A stretch of DNA of 8,629 bases from Variovorax sp. (GTDB lineage Bacteria > Pseudomonadota > Gammaproteobacteria > Burkholderiales > Burkholderiaceae_C), in assembly GCA_028292835.1 (NCBI GenBank), contig JAQGLP010000084.1, positions 1 through 8,629 on the forward strand, read 5' to 3'. This document shows, piece after piece, positions 1 through 6,067 of this stretch. Positions within the stretch are counted from its first letter, which is position 1; each line of letters begins with the position of its first letter. The translations under genes and the position numbers were made by a program. The notes under the pieces are model-generated. The model had not been told where the DNA came from and did no database searches. It saw nothing but the letters and a program-made list of their open reading frames with translations.

Positions 1-102
1 GGTGCCGTTGTTCAGGTGGCCCATCGCATCCATGTCGCCCCAGCGGATCGGGATCGACATTTCATAGACCAGTTTCTTGTGCTCCGGGATGTCGATTTTC
101 AT
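1..102 (-). CDS. Acyl-CoA thioesterase, hot-dog fold (5' part only)
   Basis: Only the first 34 codons are in the window; the gene continues beyond the left edge. The visible protein starts MKIDIPEHKKL and contains RWGDMDAMGHLNN at residues 20-32. This matches the first conserved block of the 4-hydroxybenzoyl-CoA thioesterase/YbgC-like family, in which an Asp of the (R)(W/Y)xDxDxxGHxNN block lies at the active site. Such enzymes hydrolyse acyl-CoA thioesters to free acid and CoA in the cytoplasm. The ATG at 102-100 is chosen because it gives a family-typical short leader before the block, but no clear Shine-Dalgarno site precedes it; an internal ATG at codon 15 is the alternative. It lies 130 bases downstream of the SDR gene on the same strand, so the two may be co-transcribed. 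Exact substrate is unknown. Family is fairly secure from this one motif, specificity is not. Confidence 0.8.
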   Translation of the reverse strand, partial: MKIDIPEHKKLVYEMSIPIRWGDMDAMGHLNNGT

Positions 103-217
103 GGCGGCGGTTGGGTGGGATGATGCACCGGACCGGACGGTGCTTGCTATGGATTCAATAGCTGCCTGCGCCCGTGGGACAGGCGCTGCGGCACTTTCGT
201 TCAGGAGTTCGAGGTTG

Positions 218-232
218 CGACAGGCGCTGTCG
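218..232 (-). terminator. Small hairpin right after the SDR stop codon
   Basis: The bases from 218 to 232 form a perfect 6-bp stem (CGACAG/CTGTCG) with a 3-base loop, immediately downstream of the SDR stop codon at 235-233. There is no U-run after it in the minus-strand transcript, so it is at best a weak or attenuating terminator, or a 3'-end stabilising hairpin between the SDR and thioesterase genes. The stem could be chance in DNA this GC-rich. Confidence 0.25.
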
Positions 233-1015
233 TCACAGCGCGAAGCCGTCGTCCGCCGCGATCACCGCGCCATTGACGAAGTGGCTTTGCGCGCTGGCCA
301 GCAGCACGATCAGACCGTCGAGATCCTCGGGCTTGCCCACGCGCTTCCTCGGCAGCATGCCGACCAGCTTCTGGCCGCCCTCGGTGTCCCAGTGATGGTG
401 GTTGATCTCGGTGTCGATGTAGCCCGGGCACAACGCGTTCACATTGATGCCGAAGCGCCCCCATTCGAGCGCCATCGCCTTGGTCATCTGCACCACGGCC
501 GCCTTGCTCATGCAGTACACGCCGATCTGCGGCAGCACCTTGAGCCCGGCCATCGAGGCGATGTTGATGATGCGCCCGCCGGTGTAGGTGCCCGGGGCGC
601 CGCCGTTGGCGCGCTGGATCATGCGCCGCGCAACCTCCTGTGCCACGAAGAACGAGCCCCGCACGTTGGCATTGAAGATGAAGTCATAGTCCTCCTCGGT
701 GACGTCGAGCAGGCGCTGCGTGGTGCTGACACCCGAGTTGTTGACCAGGATGTCGATCGAGCCGACCTCGGTTTCGGCCCGCGCGACGGCAGCCTGGATG
801 CTGCCCTGGTCGGTCACGTCGAGTTCGACGACATGGGCGTCGCCGCCCTCGCCTTCGATGCGCGCACGCAGCTCCTTGAGCTTGTCGACGCGGCGGCTCG
901 CCAGCACCACCGCCGCGCCGGCGCGCGAAAGGGTCTTGGCGAACTGCGCCCCAAGCCCGCTGGAAGCGCCGGTGACAAAGGCCACGCGGCCGGAGAGATC
1001 GATGCTGTAAGCCAT
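233..1015 (-). CDS. SDR family NAD(P)-dependent oxidoreductase
   Basis: A complete 260-residue classical short-chain dehydrogenase/reductase, the usual length for the family. Visible motifs: the nucleotide-binding TGASSGLG at 15-22, NNSG at 92-95, the structural/catalytic Asn117, and the catalytic Ser154, Tyr167 and Lys171 (Tyr-x-x-x-Lys, with Ser 13 residues before Tyr). Arg41-Arg42 just after the second beta strand suggest NADP(H) preference, which is an inference. It should reduce a carbonyl or oxidise a hydroxyl on a small cytosolic substrate. The ATG at 1015-1013 is supported by AGGA about 10 bases upstream and by the standard N-terminus leading into the Rossmann fold. It lies between an acyl-CoA thioesterase gene downstream and a divergent ETF-QO gene, which hints at acyl-CoA or 3-hydroxyacyl metabolism, but the motifs do not fix the substrate. 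3-oxoacyl reductase or 3-hydroxyacyl-CoA dehydrogenase-like activity are possibilities only. Confidence 0.93.
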   Translation of the reverse strand: MAYSIDLSGRVAFVTGASSGLGAQFAKTLSRAGAAVVLASRRVDKLKELRARIEGEGGDAHVVELDVTDQGSIQAAVARAETEVGSIDILVNNSGVSTTQRLLDVTEEDYDFIFNANVRGSFFVAQEVARRMIQRANGGAPGTYTGGRIINIASMAGLKVLPQIGVYCMSKAAVVQMTKAMALEWGRFGINVNALCPGYIDTEINHHHWDTEGGQKLVGMLPRKRVGKPEDLDGLIVLLASAQSHFVNGAVIAADDGFAL

Positions 1016-1104
1016 GAGATGAGGTTCCTGTCAGGGGTCGTGGTGGCGCCGCAGCGTCCTGCGCATGATGCTTCGAGGCGACACGGGCACCATGCACCGG
1101 GCCC

Positions 1105-1110
1105 TAGAAT
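1105..1110 (+). promoter_or_regulatory. Possible -10 box for the ETF-QO gene
   Basis: TAGAAT lies about 55 bases upstream of the ETF-QO start in an otherwise GC-rich divergent gap and matches TATAAT at four of six positions. No convincing -35 box is found 16-18 bases upstream, so this is a tentative call resting on one hexamer. It sits next to the proposed minus-strand promoter for the SDR, so the two transcription starts would be close together. Confidence 0.25.
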
Positions 1111-1112
1111 GT

Positions 1113-1140
1113 TTTGTACTCGCGGTGCTGCGCACCTCAA
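1113..1140 (-). promoter_or_regulatory. Possible sigma70-type promoter for the SDR gene
   Basis: Read on the minus strand, TTGAGG (1140-1135) is followed after a 16-base spacer by TACAAA (1118-1113). Each box matches its consensus (TTGACA, TATAAT) at four of six positions. It would drive the SDR at 1015 with a leader of roughly 90 bases. It lies in the 149-base divergent gap between the SDR and ETF-QO genes. Spacing is acceptable, but such matches occur by chance. Confidence 0.25.
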
Positions 1141-1164
1141 ATCATTATCGATGAGACCCTCCAC

Positions 1165-2859
1165 ATGACGCACGACGAAATCCTCGCCCAGTTCGGTCCC
1201 CGCGAAGCCATGGAATACGACGTTGTGGTGGTCGGCGCCGGCCCCGCCGGCCTGGCCACCGCCATCCGCCTGAAGCAGCTCGCCGCGCTGAACGGCAAGG
1301 AGGTCTCGGTCGTGGTGCTGGAGAAGGGCTCCGAGCCCGGCGCCCACATCCTCTCGGGCGCCATCATGGACCCGCGCGCCATGAACGAGCTGCTGCCCGA
1401 CTGGCGCGAACGCGGCGCGCCGATCACGCAGCCGGTGACGGAGGACGCCTTCCTGTTCCTCGGCGAGCGCGGCGCCACCCGAACGCCCAACTTTCTGCTG
1501 CCGAAGAACTTCCACAACGAAGGCAACTACATCGTGAGCCTGGGCAACGTGGTGCGCTGGCTGGCGCAGCAGGCCGAAGAGCTGGGCGTGGAGATCTTTC
1601 CCGGTTTCCCGGCGGCCGAGGTGCTCTACACCGACGACGGCAAGGTGCGCGGCGTGGCTACCGGCAACCTCGGCATCGGCAAGGACGGCGAGCCGACCGA
1701 GAACTTCCAGCTCGGCATGGAACTGCACGCCAAGTACACCGTGTTCGCCGAGGGTTCGCGCGGCAGCCTGGGCCGCCAGCTGATCGCCAGGTACAAGCTC
1801 GACGACGGCCGCGACCCGCAGAGCTACGCCATCGGCATCAAGGAGCTATGGGAAATCGATCCGGCGCGCCACCAGCCCGGCTTCGCGCTGCACAGCGCGG
1901 GCTGGCCGCTGGAATCGGACACCTATGGCGGCTCGTTCCTCTACCACGCGGAAAACAACCAGGTCATCATCGGCTTCGTGGTCGGGCTCGACTATCAGAA
2001 CCCGCACCTGAGCCCGTTCGAGGAGTTCCAGCGTTTCAAGACGCACCCCAACATCCGCTGGTACTTCGAGGGCCAGGACAAGGGCCTGAAGGCGCCCAAG
2101 CGCCTGGGCTACGGCGCGCGCTCGCTTACCGCCGGCGGCCTGCTCTCGCTGCCCAGGACCGTGTTCCCGGGCGGGGTGCTGGTCGGCTGCGAAGCCGGCT
2201 ACCTGAACGCCAGCCGCATCAAGGGCAGCCATGCCGCCATCAAGACCGGCATGCTGGCGGCCGACGCGGCGTTCGATGCGCTGACGGCGGGACGCCAGCA
2301 CGACGAGTTGAGCGCCTACCCGGCCGCGTTCGAGAAGAGCTGGCTGCACGAGGAGCTCAACAAATCGCGCAATTTCAAGCAGTGGTTCAAGAAGGGGCAG
2401 ACCGTTGCGACACTGATGACCGGCATCGAGCAGTACCTGCTGCGCGGCCACATCCCCTGGACCGTCCACCGCACCGAGCCGGACTACAAGCGCCTCCAGC
2501 CGGCGGCGCAGACCAGGAAGATCGCCTATCCCAAGGCCGACGGCCAGCTGACCTTCGACCGGCTCTCGAGCGTGTTCATCAGCAACACCAACCACGAGGA
2601 AAACCAGCCGGCGCACCTGACGCTCAAGGACCCGACGGTGCCCACGCGCATCAACCTGCCGACCTACGCCGGTCCCGAGCAGCGCTATTGCCCAGCCGGA
2701 GTCTACGAATTCGTGGCGGACGAAGGTGGCAAGGAGCGGCTGCAGATCAATGCGCAGAACTGCGTGCACTGCAAGACCTGCGACATCAAGGACCCCACCC
2801 AGAACATCGTCTGGGTGCCGCCCGAGGGCGGCGGTGGGCCGAACTACGTCGGCATGTGA
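1165..2859 (+). CDS. Electron transfer flavoprotein-ubiquinone oxidoreductase (ETF-QO)
   Basis: A 564-residue protein, normal length for bacterial ETF-QO. It takes electrons from reduced ETF, itself reduced by acyl-CoA and other dehydrogenases, and passes them to ubiquinone at the inner face of the cytoplasmic membrane. Visible features: the N-terminal FAD-binding GAGPAG at 24-29 after a beta strand, an ETF-QO/FixC-type body with GYLNASRIKGSHAAIKTG near residues 350-370, and a C-terminal ferredoxin-like domain whose 4Fe-4S ligands are Cys509, Cys533, Cys536 and Cys539 (the last three in CVHCKTC). No signal peptide is seen. The ATG at 1165 gives a short leader before the FAD motif; it has only a weak Shine-Dalgarno site, and the ATG at codon 16 is a less likely alternative. 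The gene is divergent from the SDR and ends 13 bases before the convergent CBS gene. ETF subunit genes are not in the window. All expected cofactor residues are present, so it should be functional. Confidence 0.97.
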   Translation: MTHDEILAQFGPREAMEYDVVVVGAGPAGLATAIRLKQLAALNGKEVSVVVLEKGSEPGAHILSGAIMDPRAMNELLPDWRERGAPITQPVTEDAFLFLGERGATRTPNFLLPKNFHNEGNYIVSLGNVVRWLAQQAEELGVEIFPGFPAAEVLYTDDGKVRGVATGNLGIGKDGEPTENFQLGMELHAKYTVFAEGSRGSLGRQLIARYKLDDGRDPQSYAIGIKELWEIDPARHQPGFALHSAGWPLESDTYGGSFLYHAENNQVIIGFVVGLDYQNPHLSPFEEFQRFKTHPNIRWYFEGQDKGLKAPKRLGYGARSLTAGGLLSLPRTVFPGGVLVGCEAGYLNASRIKGSHAAIKTGMLAADAAFDALTAGRQHDELSAYPAAFEKSWLHEELNKSRNFKQWFKKGQTVATLMTGIEQYLLRGHIPWTVHRTEPDYKRLQPAAQTRKIAYPKADGQLTFDRLSSVFISNTNHEENQPAHLTLKDPTVPTRINLPTYAGPEQRYCPAGVYEFVADEGGKERLQINAQNCVHCKTCDIKDPTQNIVWVPPEGGGGPNYVGM

Positions 2860-2872
2860 GGTGAATGACGGA

Positions 2873-3373
2873 TCAGCCTGGCGTGCGGCTCGCTTGGCCG
2901 CTGGCCGAACCGCCGGCCGCCGAGCCGCCTGCGGCCGAGATACCCGAGCGGTCCGGTTCGGCCGGAGTGGAAATTTGCTCCAGGGCGTCGCCCGCCATCT
3001 GCTCGCCCCCCCTGTCGGCGATGTCGCCCAGCGAGAGGATGCCGACCAGCTTCTGCTCGCCATCGACCACGGGAAGGCGCCGGATCTGCCGCTCGCTCAT
3101 GATGCGCGTGGCCTCCTCGATCGACTGGTCCTCGCGGCATGCGTGAACGCCGGCGCTCATCACCTGCGACAGCGCTGTCTGGCTGTCCAGTCCTTGCGCC
3201 ACGCCGCGCACGACGATGTCGCGATCGGTCACGATGCCCTTCAGCCGCTCGCCCTCGCACACCGGGATGACACCGACATTGAGTTCATCCATCGCTTGCG
3301 CGGCAAACATGATGGTGTCGGTGGGCATCAGTGAGCGGACGCCACGCGTCATGAGTTCCGAAATTTGAGGCAT
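2873..3373 (-). CDS. Protein with two CBS domains
   Basis: A 166-residue protein made of a tandem CBS pair, at about residues 7-60 and 71-121, each containing the usual hydrophobic strand pattern and a terminal G-I-(V/L)-(T/S)-x-x-D block (GIVTDRD at 46-52, GILSLGD at 111-117). Tandem CBS pairs form a Bateman module that binds adenine nucleotides such as AMP, ATP or NAD and acts as a sensor or regulator. There is no attached enzyme or transport domain, so it is a stand-alone CBS protein of the kind often tied to stress or redox responses. From about residue 122 a low-complexity tail begins, with two near-identical AAGGS units (147-156) that look disordered. The ATG is well supported by GGAGA 7 bases upstream. 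It follows the SDR gene on the same strand after a 101-base gap and converges with ETF-QO. The partner and ligand cannot be told from the sequence. Confidence 0.92.
   Translation of the reverse strand: MPQISELMTRGVRSLMPTDTIMFAAQAMDELNVGVIPVCEGERLKGIVTDRDIVVRGVAQGLDSQTALSQVMSAGVHACREDQSIEEATRIMSERQIRRLPVVDGEQKLVGILSLGDIADRGGEQMAGDALEQISTPAEPDRSGISAAGGSAAGGSASGQASRTPG
2919..2948 (-). repeat. Two tandem 15-bp units encoding AAGGS in the CBS protein tail
   Basis: Two adjacent, diverged 15-base units encode AAGGS twice in the C-terminal tail of the CBS protein, followed by a partial third unit (ASG). The DNA is very GC-rich with several short inverted repeats. It is a small coding repeat that may vary in copy number between strains; boundaries are approximate. 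Confidence 0.4.
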
Positions 3374-3474
3374 AGGAAATTCTCCGATTCAAGGCAGGAT
3401 TGGAAGCAACGGTCGAAACGCCAGTGGACGCCTCCAGATGTCGCATTCGCACGATTACAGCCGCCTTGCGGTGA

Positions 3475-4365
3475 TCAGCTTGCGTCGCGACCATGGACGC
3501 GGCCGGAATGGCCCGGGGCAAACAACGTGCCTTCGGGATGCACCGGCTTTTCGTCGACCTGCTGGCGGTCCACCTGCTTGGCGGCCATCTTGTCGCCCAG
3601 CGACGGCATGATCTTCGACAGTGTCGTGTTCAGCTTCGACATGGCGCCGACCTTGACGTCGCGCCCGCCCTCGGTGGCCGCCTTCAGGATGGCCTCGGCT
3701 ACCTGCATCGGATCGATCATCGGGTCAGGCAGCTTGGGCTCCTTGCCAAGGTAGTTCCTGGCGTTCTGCGGATAGGGTGTGTTGACCGCCGTCGGCTGGA
3801 TCAGCGTGATGGTGACACGCGCCTTGTCCACGTCCTCGATTTCCACGCGCAGCGCATCGGTAAAGCCCTTGACGGCATGCTTGGACGCCGAGTACATGCC
3901 CTGCAGCGGCACCACCGCGTCCGAGACCTCGCTGCCGACGTTGATGAGCGCGCCGCCCTCCAGCTTGAGATAGGGCAGCGCCGCCAGCGAGCCGTTGACC
4001 ACGCCCCAGAAGTTGGTATCAAAGAGGCGCCGGCTGTCGGCCTCGCTCACCTCGTCCAGGCGCCCATAGATCGAGACGCCGGCGTCGTTGATCCAAGTGT
4101 CGATGCGGCCGAAGCGCGCGATCGCCATGCGCGCTGCCTCGTCGAGCTGCTTGCGCTGGGCCACGTCGGCGATCGCCGCGATGGCCTCCCCCCCGGCGGC
4201 CGTGATCTCGTCGACCAAGTGTTCGAGCACGTCGCCGCTGCGGGCGATCAGGACCAGCGCGGCGCCGCGCTGCGCGGCCAGGCGCGCCGTGCACAATCCG
4301 ATGCCGCTCGAAGCGCCGGTCAACACGATGACCTGCCGGTCGAGTGGCTTGAGAGAGTCTGCCAT
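3475..4365 (-). CDS. SDR family oxidoreductase with extended C-terminal tail
   Basis: A 296-residue short-chain dehydrogenase, about 40 residues longer than a classical SDR. Motifs: nucleotide-binding TGASSGIG at 16-23, Asn118, and the catalytic Ser145, Tyr158 and Lys162. The usual NNAG is NDAG at 93-96, a tolerated variant. Arg42 after the second beta strand suggests NADP(H). The extra C-terminal part (about 230-296), ending in PEGTLFAPGHSGRVHG, is typical of an SDR subgroup whose members often occur alone near stress genes; that placement is from memory of the family. The ATG at 4365-4363 is fixed by a strong AGGAGA 7-8 bases upstream; the frame stays open for another 486 codons but that upstream part is a shadow of the redox-enzyme gene. 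It starts 74 bases after the iron redox enzyme gene on the same strand and is followed by the CBS gene, so it could be the tail of that operon or a separate unit. Substrate unknown. Confidence 0.92.
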   Translation of the reverse strand: MADSLKPLDRQVIVLTGASSGIGLCTARLAAQRGAALVLIARSGDVLEHLVDEITAAGGEAIAAIADVAQRKQLDEAARMAIARFGRIDTWINDAGVSIYGRLDEVSEADSRRLFDTNFWGVVNGSLAALPYLKLEGGALINVGSEVSDAVVPLQGMYSASKHAVKGFTDALRVEIEDVDKARVTITLIQPTAVNTPYPQNARNYLGKEPKLPDPMIDPMQVAEAILKAATEGGRDVKVGAMSKLNTTLSKIMPSLGDKMAAKQVDRQQVDEKPVHPEGTLFAPGHSGRVHGRDAS

Positions 4366-4371
4366 GTTCGG

Positions 4372-4379
4372 TTCTCCTG
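4372..4379 (-). promoter_or_regulatory. Shine-Dalgarno site that fixes the second SDR start
   Basis: The minus strand reads CAGGAGAA a few bases before the ATG at 4365, a near-perfect ribosome binding site at good spacing. It decides the start in a frame that otherwise stays open far upstream, and it shows that this SDR is translated independently rather than coupled to the gene before it. Confidence 0.75.
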
Positions 4380-4439
4380 AAAGATGGGTCGAGGATCGTG
4401 GCCGAGAGCGTGGCGGCACCCAGGATGGGGCGGGCCAAG

Positions 4440-5969
4440 TCAGGCGTGCAGCATCGCCCCGGCAAAGATGCGGGTCGCATGAAGGCCCGCCATGCTCCAG
4501 TGGTGCGCCGGCCCCATCAGCCTGAGCAGCAGGTCGACCTGCTGCCGGGCGTCGCCCTGGCTGACGAGCTGCCGCTCCAGTGCGGCGATGTCGGGGTCCA
4601 ACGCCTCGCTGGCCGATTCCGCCGTGGCAAGCGCGGTGTGCCCGGCCAAAGTAGCCAAGCGGTACTGCTGGCGAAAGGAACGTGGCGCGCGCGGCGCGGC
4701 GGCATCGGCTGCCGCGGGGAACGCGGCGCCGTCGCGGCAGTCGTCGCCGCGAATCCAGTCGTACACGACCTGCAGCTCGAACGGGCTGAAGACGCCGAAC
4801 ATCTCGGCGCGCTCGCCCTGCAGCAGCCGCCAGAAGCGGCTTTCGGCGGGATTTTTGCCGCGTCGCAGCCAGCCCTTGCGCTCCAGCGCATCGACAAAGC
4901 GCACCACGCCGTTTTCGCTGTCCAGCCATTCGTTGACGCTTCGCCCCTCGATACGGCAGTAGTCGGAGTGCGCCACGCGGCCTTCCACGGTCTTGCGTTG
5001 CAGCACCCGCAGGAACTCGGCGTGCAGGTCGAACCCGGCGATGGCGGCGGTCGTGCACAAACCGGTGTCGTTGAGCTTGAAGCCGTTGCGCACGCGCCGC
5101 CAGAAAGCATCGGCGCCGCCCGTGCCGGGCAGCGCTTCGTGCACCGCCCTGACGGCGCATCGCGCATGGCCGCCGGCCGCGTTGTCGACGGTCACGTGCA
5201 GCGAGAAGTAATAGGGATCGATGCCCAGCTCGTCCAGTTCGTAGGCGGTGATCAGCAGGTGCAGCGGCAGCTGCTCGTAGCCCAGGTTGAAGCCGATCAG
5301 TTCCGGCAGGAACGCATCGGCGCAGGTGGCCAGGGCCAGTTGCAGCGCACCCTGCGTGTAGTTCGCATCCGGTTGCTCGCGCCAGTCGTCGATGCCGTGC
5401 GACTGCAGCAGACGGCGGTAGAGCAGCACGTGGTTCTTGTCGGCCAGGCCGCCGCCCAGTTCCTCGACATAGGTCCGGACCAGGTCGGCGAAGCGGGGAT
5501 TGCGCCATTGCGGCAGCAACCCGTAGAGCCAGGCGCCATCGACCAGCTTGGTCGGCGCCACTGCGCGCAAGAAATGCAGCGCATGCGAGCGGCTGGTGAA
5601 ATATTCGCGGTGTCCACCGGCCTTGCGCCGCGCCAAATAGGCGCGGTACTGGAGCCCGGCGCTGGCCACCCCGCGCGCCATCCAGTCGGCCAAGTCGTCC
5701 GGATCGTCGGGCAACCCGCACGGGGCATCGGCTGCATGGTCGAGCAACTGCTCGATACGGGCATGGGCGGCCTGTCTGGCGGGCACCGGCGCCTCGATTG
5801 CGCCGTTGGCCCTGAGCAGGCATTCGTAGAGTGCACGGTCGCCCCTGGGGGCTTCGGGTGTCTCATTGGCGACGGAATCGGGTCCGGCCGGCAAGACGGT
5901 CGATGCCATCCTGTCGGAAGACGCCAGGAAACTGCGTGTCGGGGTCGATATGGCGTCCGGGAAGATCAT
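4440..5969 (-). CDS. Iron-containing redox enzyme, heme-oxygenase-like fold (probable diiron oxidase/oxygenase)
   Basis: Read from the ATG at 5969, this is a 509-residue protein with a core resembling the Haem_oxygenas_2 / heme-oxygenase-like diiron oxidase (HDO) group, which includes CADD and SznF. These bind iron in a helical bundle and carry out O2-dependent N-oxygenation, C-C cleavage or desaturation. Candidate ligands by pattern are Glu170, His180, Glu232 (in GYEQLP), His258, Asp262 and His268 (in LHVTVDNAAGGH). The last helix has H-x3-D-x5-H rather than the H-x3-D-x2-H of CADD and SznF. After about residue 310 there is a further ~200-residue region with aromatic blocks such as FGVFSPFELQVVYDWIRGD (391-409) and a His-rich end (HHWSMAGLHATR). 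The start is uncertain: AAGGAG lies only 2 bases before this ATG, and codon 21 (ATG at 5909) is an alternative. It follows the ATP-grasp gene by 97 bases on the same strand, so it likely acts in the same pathway. No signal peptide is seen. Reaction and substrate unknown. Confidence 0.85.
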   Translation of the reverse strand: MIFPDAISTPTRSFLASSDRMASTVLPAGPDSVANETPEAPRGDRALYECLLRANGAIEAPVPARQAAHARIEQLLDHAADAPCGLPDDPDDLADWMARGVASAGLQYRAYLARRKAGGHREYFTSRSHALHFLRAVAPTKLVDGAWLYGLLPQWRNPRFADLVRTYVEELGGGLADKNHVLLYRRLLQSHGIDDWREQPDANYTQGALQLALATCADAFLPELIGFNLGYEQLPLHLLITAYELDELGIDPYYFSLHVTVDNAAGGHARCAVRAVHEALPGTGGADAFWRRVRNGFKLNDTGLCTTAAIAGFDLHAEFLRVLQRKTVEGRVAHSDYCRIEGRSVNEWLDSENGVVRFVDALERKGWLRRGKNPAESRFWRLLQGERAEMFGVFSPFELQVVYDWIRGDDCRDGAAFPAAADAAAPRAPRSFRQQYRLATLAGHTALATAESASEALDPDIAALERQLVSQGDARQQVDLLLRLMGPAHHWSMAGLHATRIFAGAMLHA

Positions 5970-6067
5970 TTCTCCTTGGCAATGGGCAAAAACTGTTGTG
6001 ACCCACTCTTCGACAGGCCGGCCACGAAACCTATAGGGATGAGCCGTTGGCCCCTGTGGGAGCCCGC

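Noticed and set aside
1114..1164. Upstream TTG start for ETF-QO adding 17 residues
   Set aside because: The added residues lie over the probable promoter region, do not resemble ETF-QO N-termini, and have no ribosome binding site.
77..1168. 363-codon plus-strand frame across the SDR gene
   Set aside because: It is antisense to an SDR with all catalytic motifs and has no recognisable domain of its own.
1846..3063. 405-codon minus-strand frame antisense to ETF-QO, overlapping the CBS gene
   Set aside because: ETF-QO on the plus strand is certain, and the CBS gene occupies another minus-strand frame of the overlap. The translation is Arg/Ala/Val-rich shadow.
3464..3474. Short hairpin (CCGC/GCGG, 3-base loop) just after the second SDR stop as a terminator
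   Set aside because: Only a 4-bp stem with no U-run; expected by chance at this GC content.
4366..5823. N-terminal extension of the second SDR by 486 codons
   Set aside because: The extension is a shadow of the redox-enzyme gene on the same strand in another frame; a strong Shine-Dalgarno site marks the ATG at 4365.
6030..6037. CCTATAGG palindrome in the gap before the iron redox gene as a promoter -10 box
   Set aside because: No -35-like hexamer at suitable spacing on the minus strand; an 8-base palindrome alone is not evidence.
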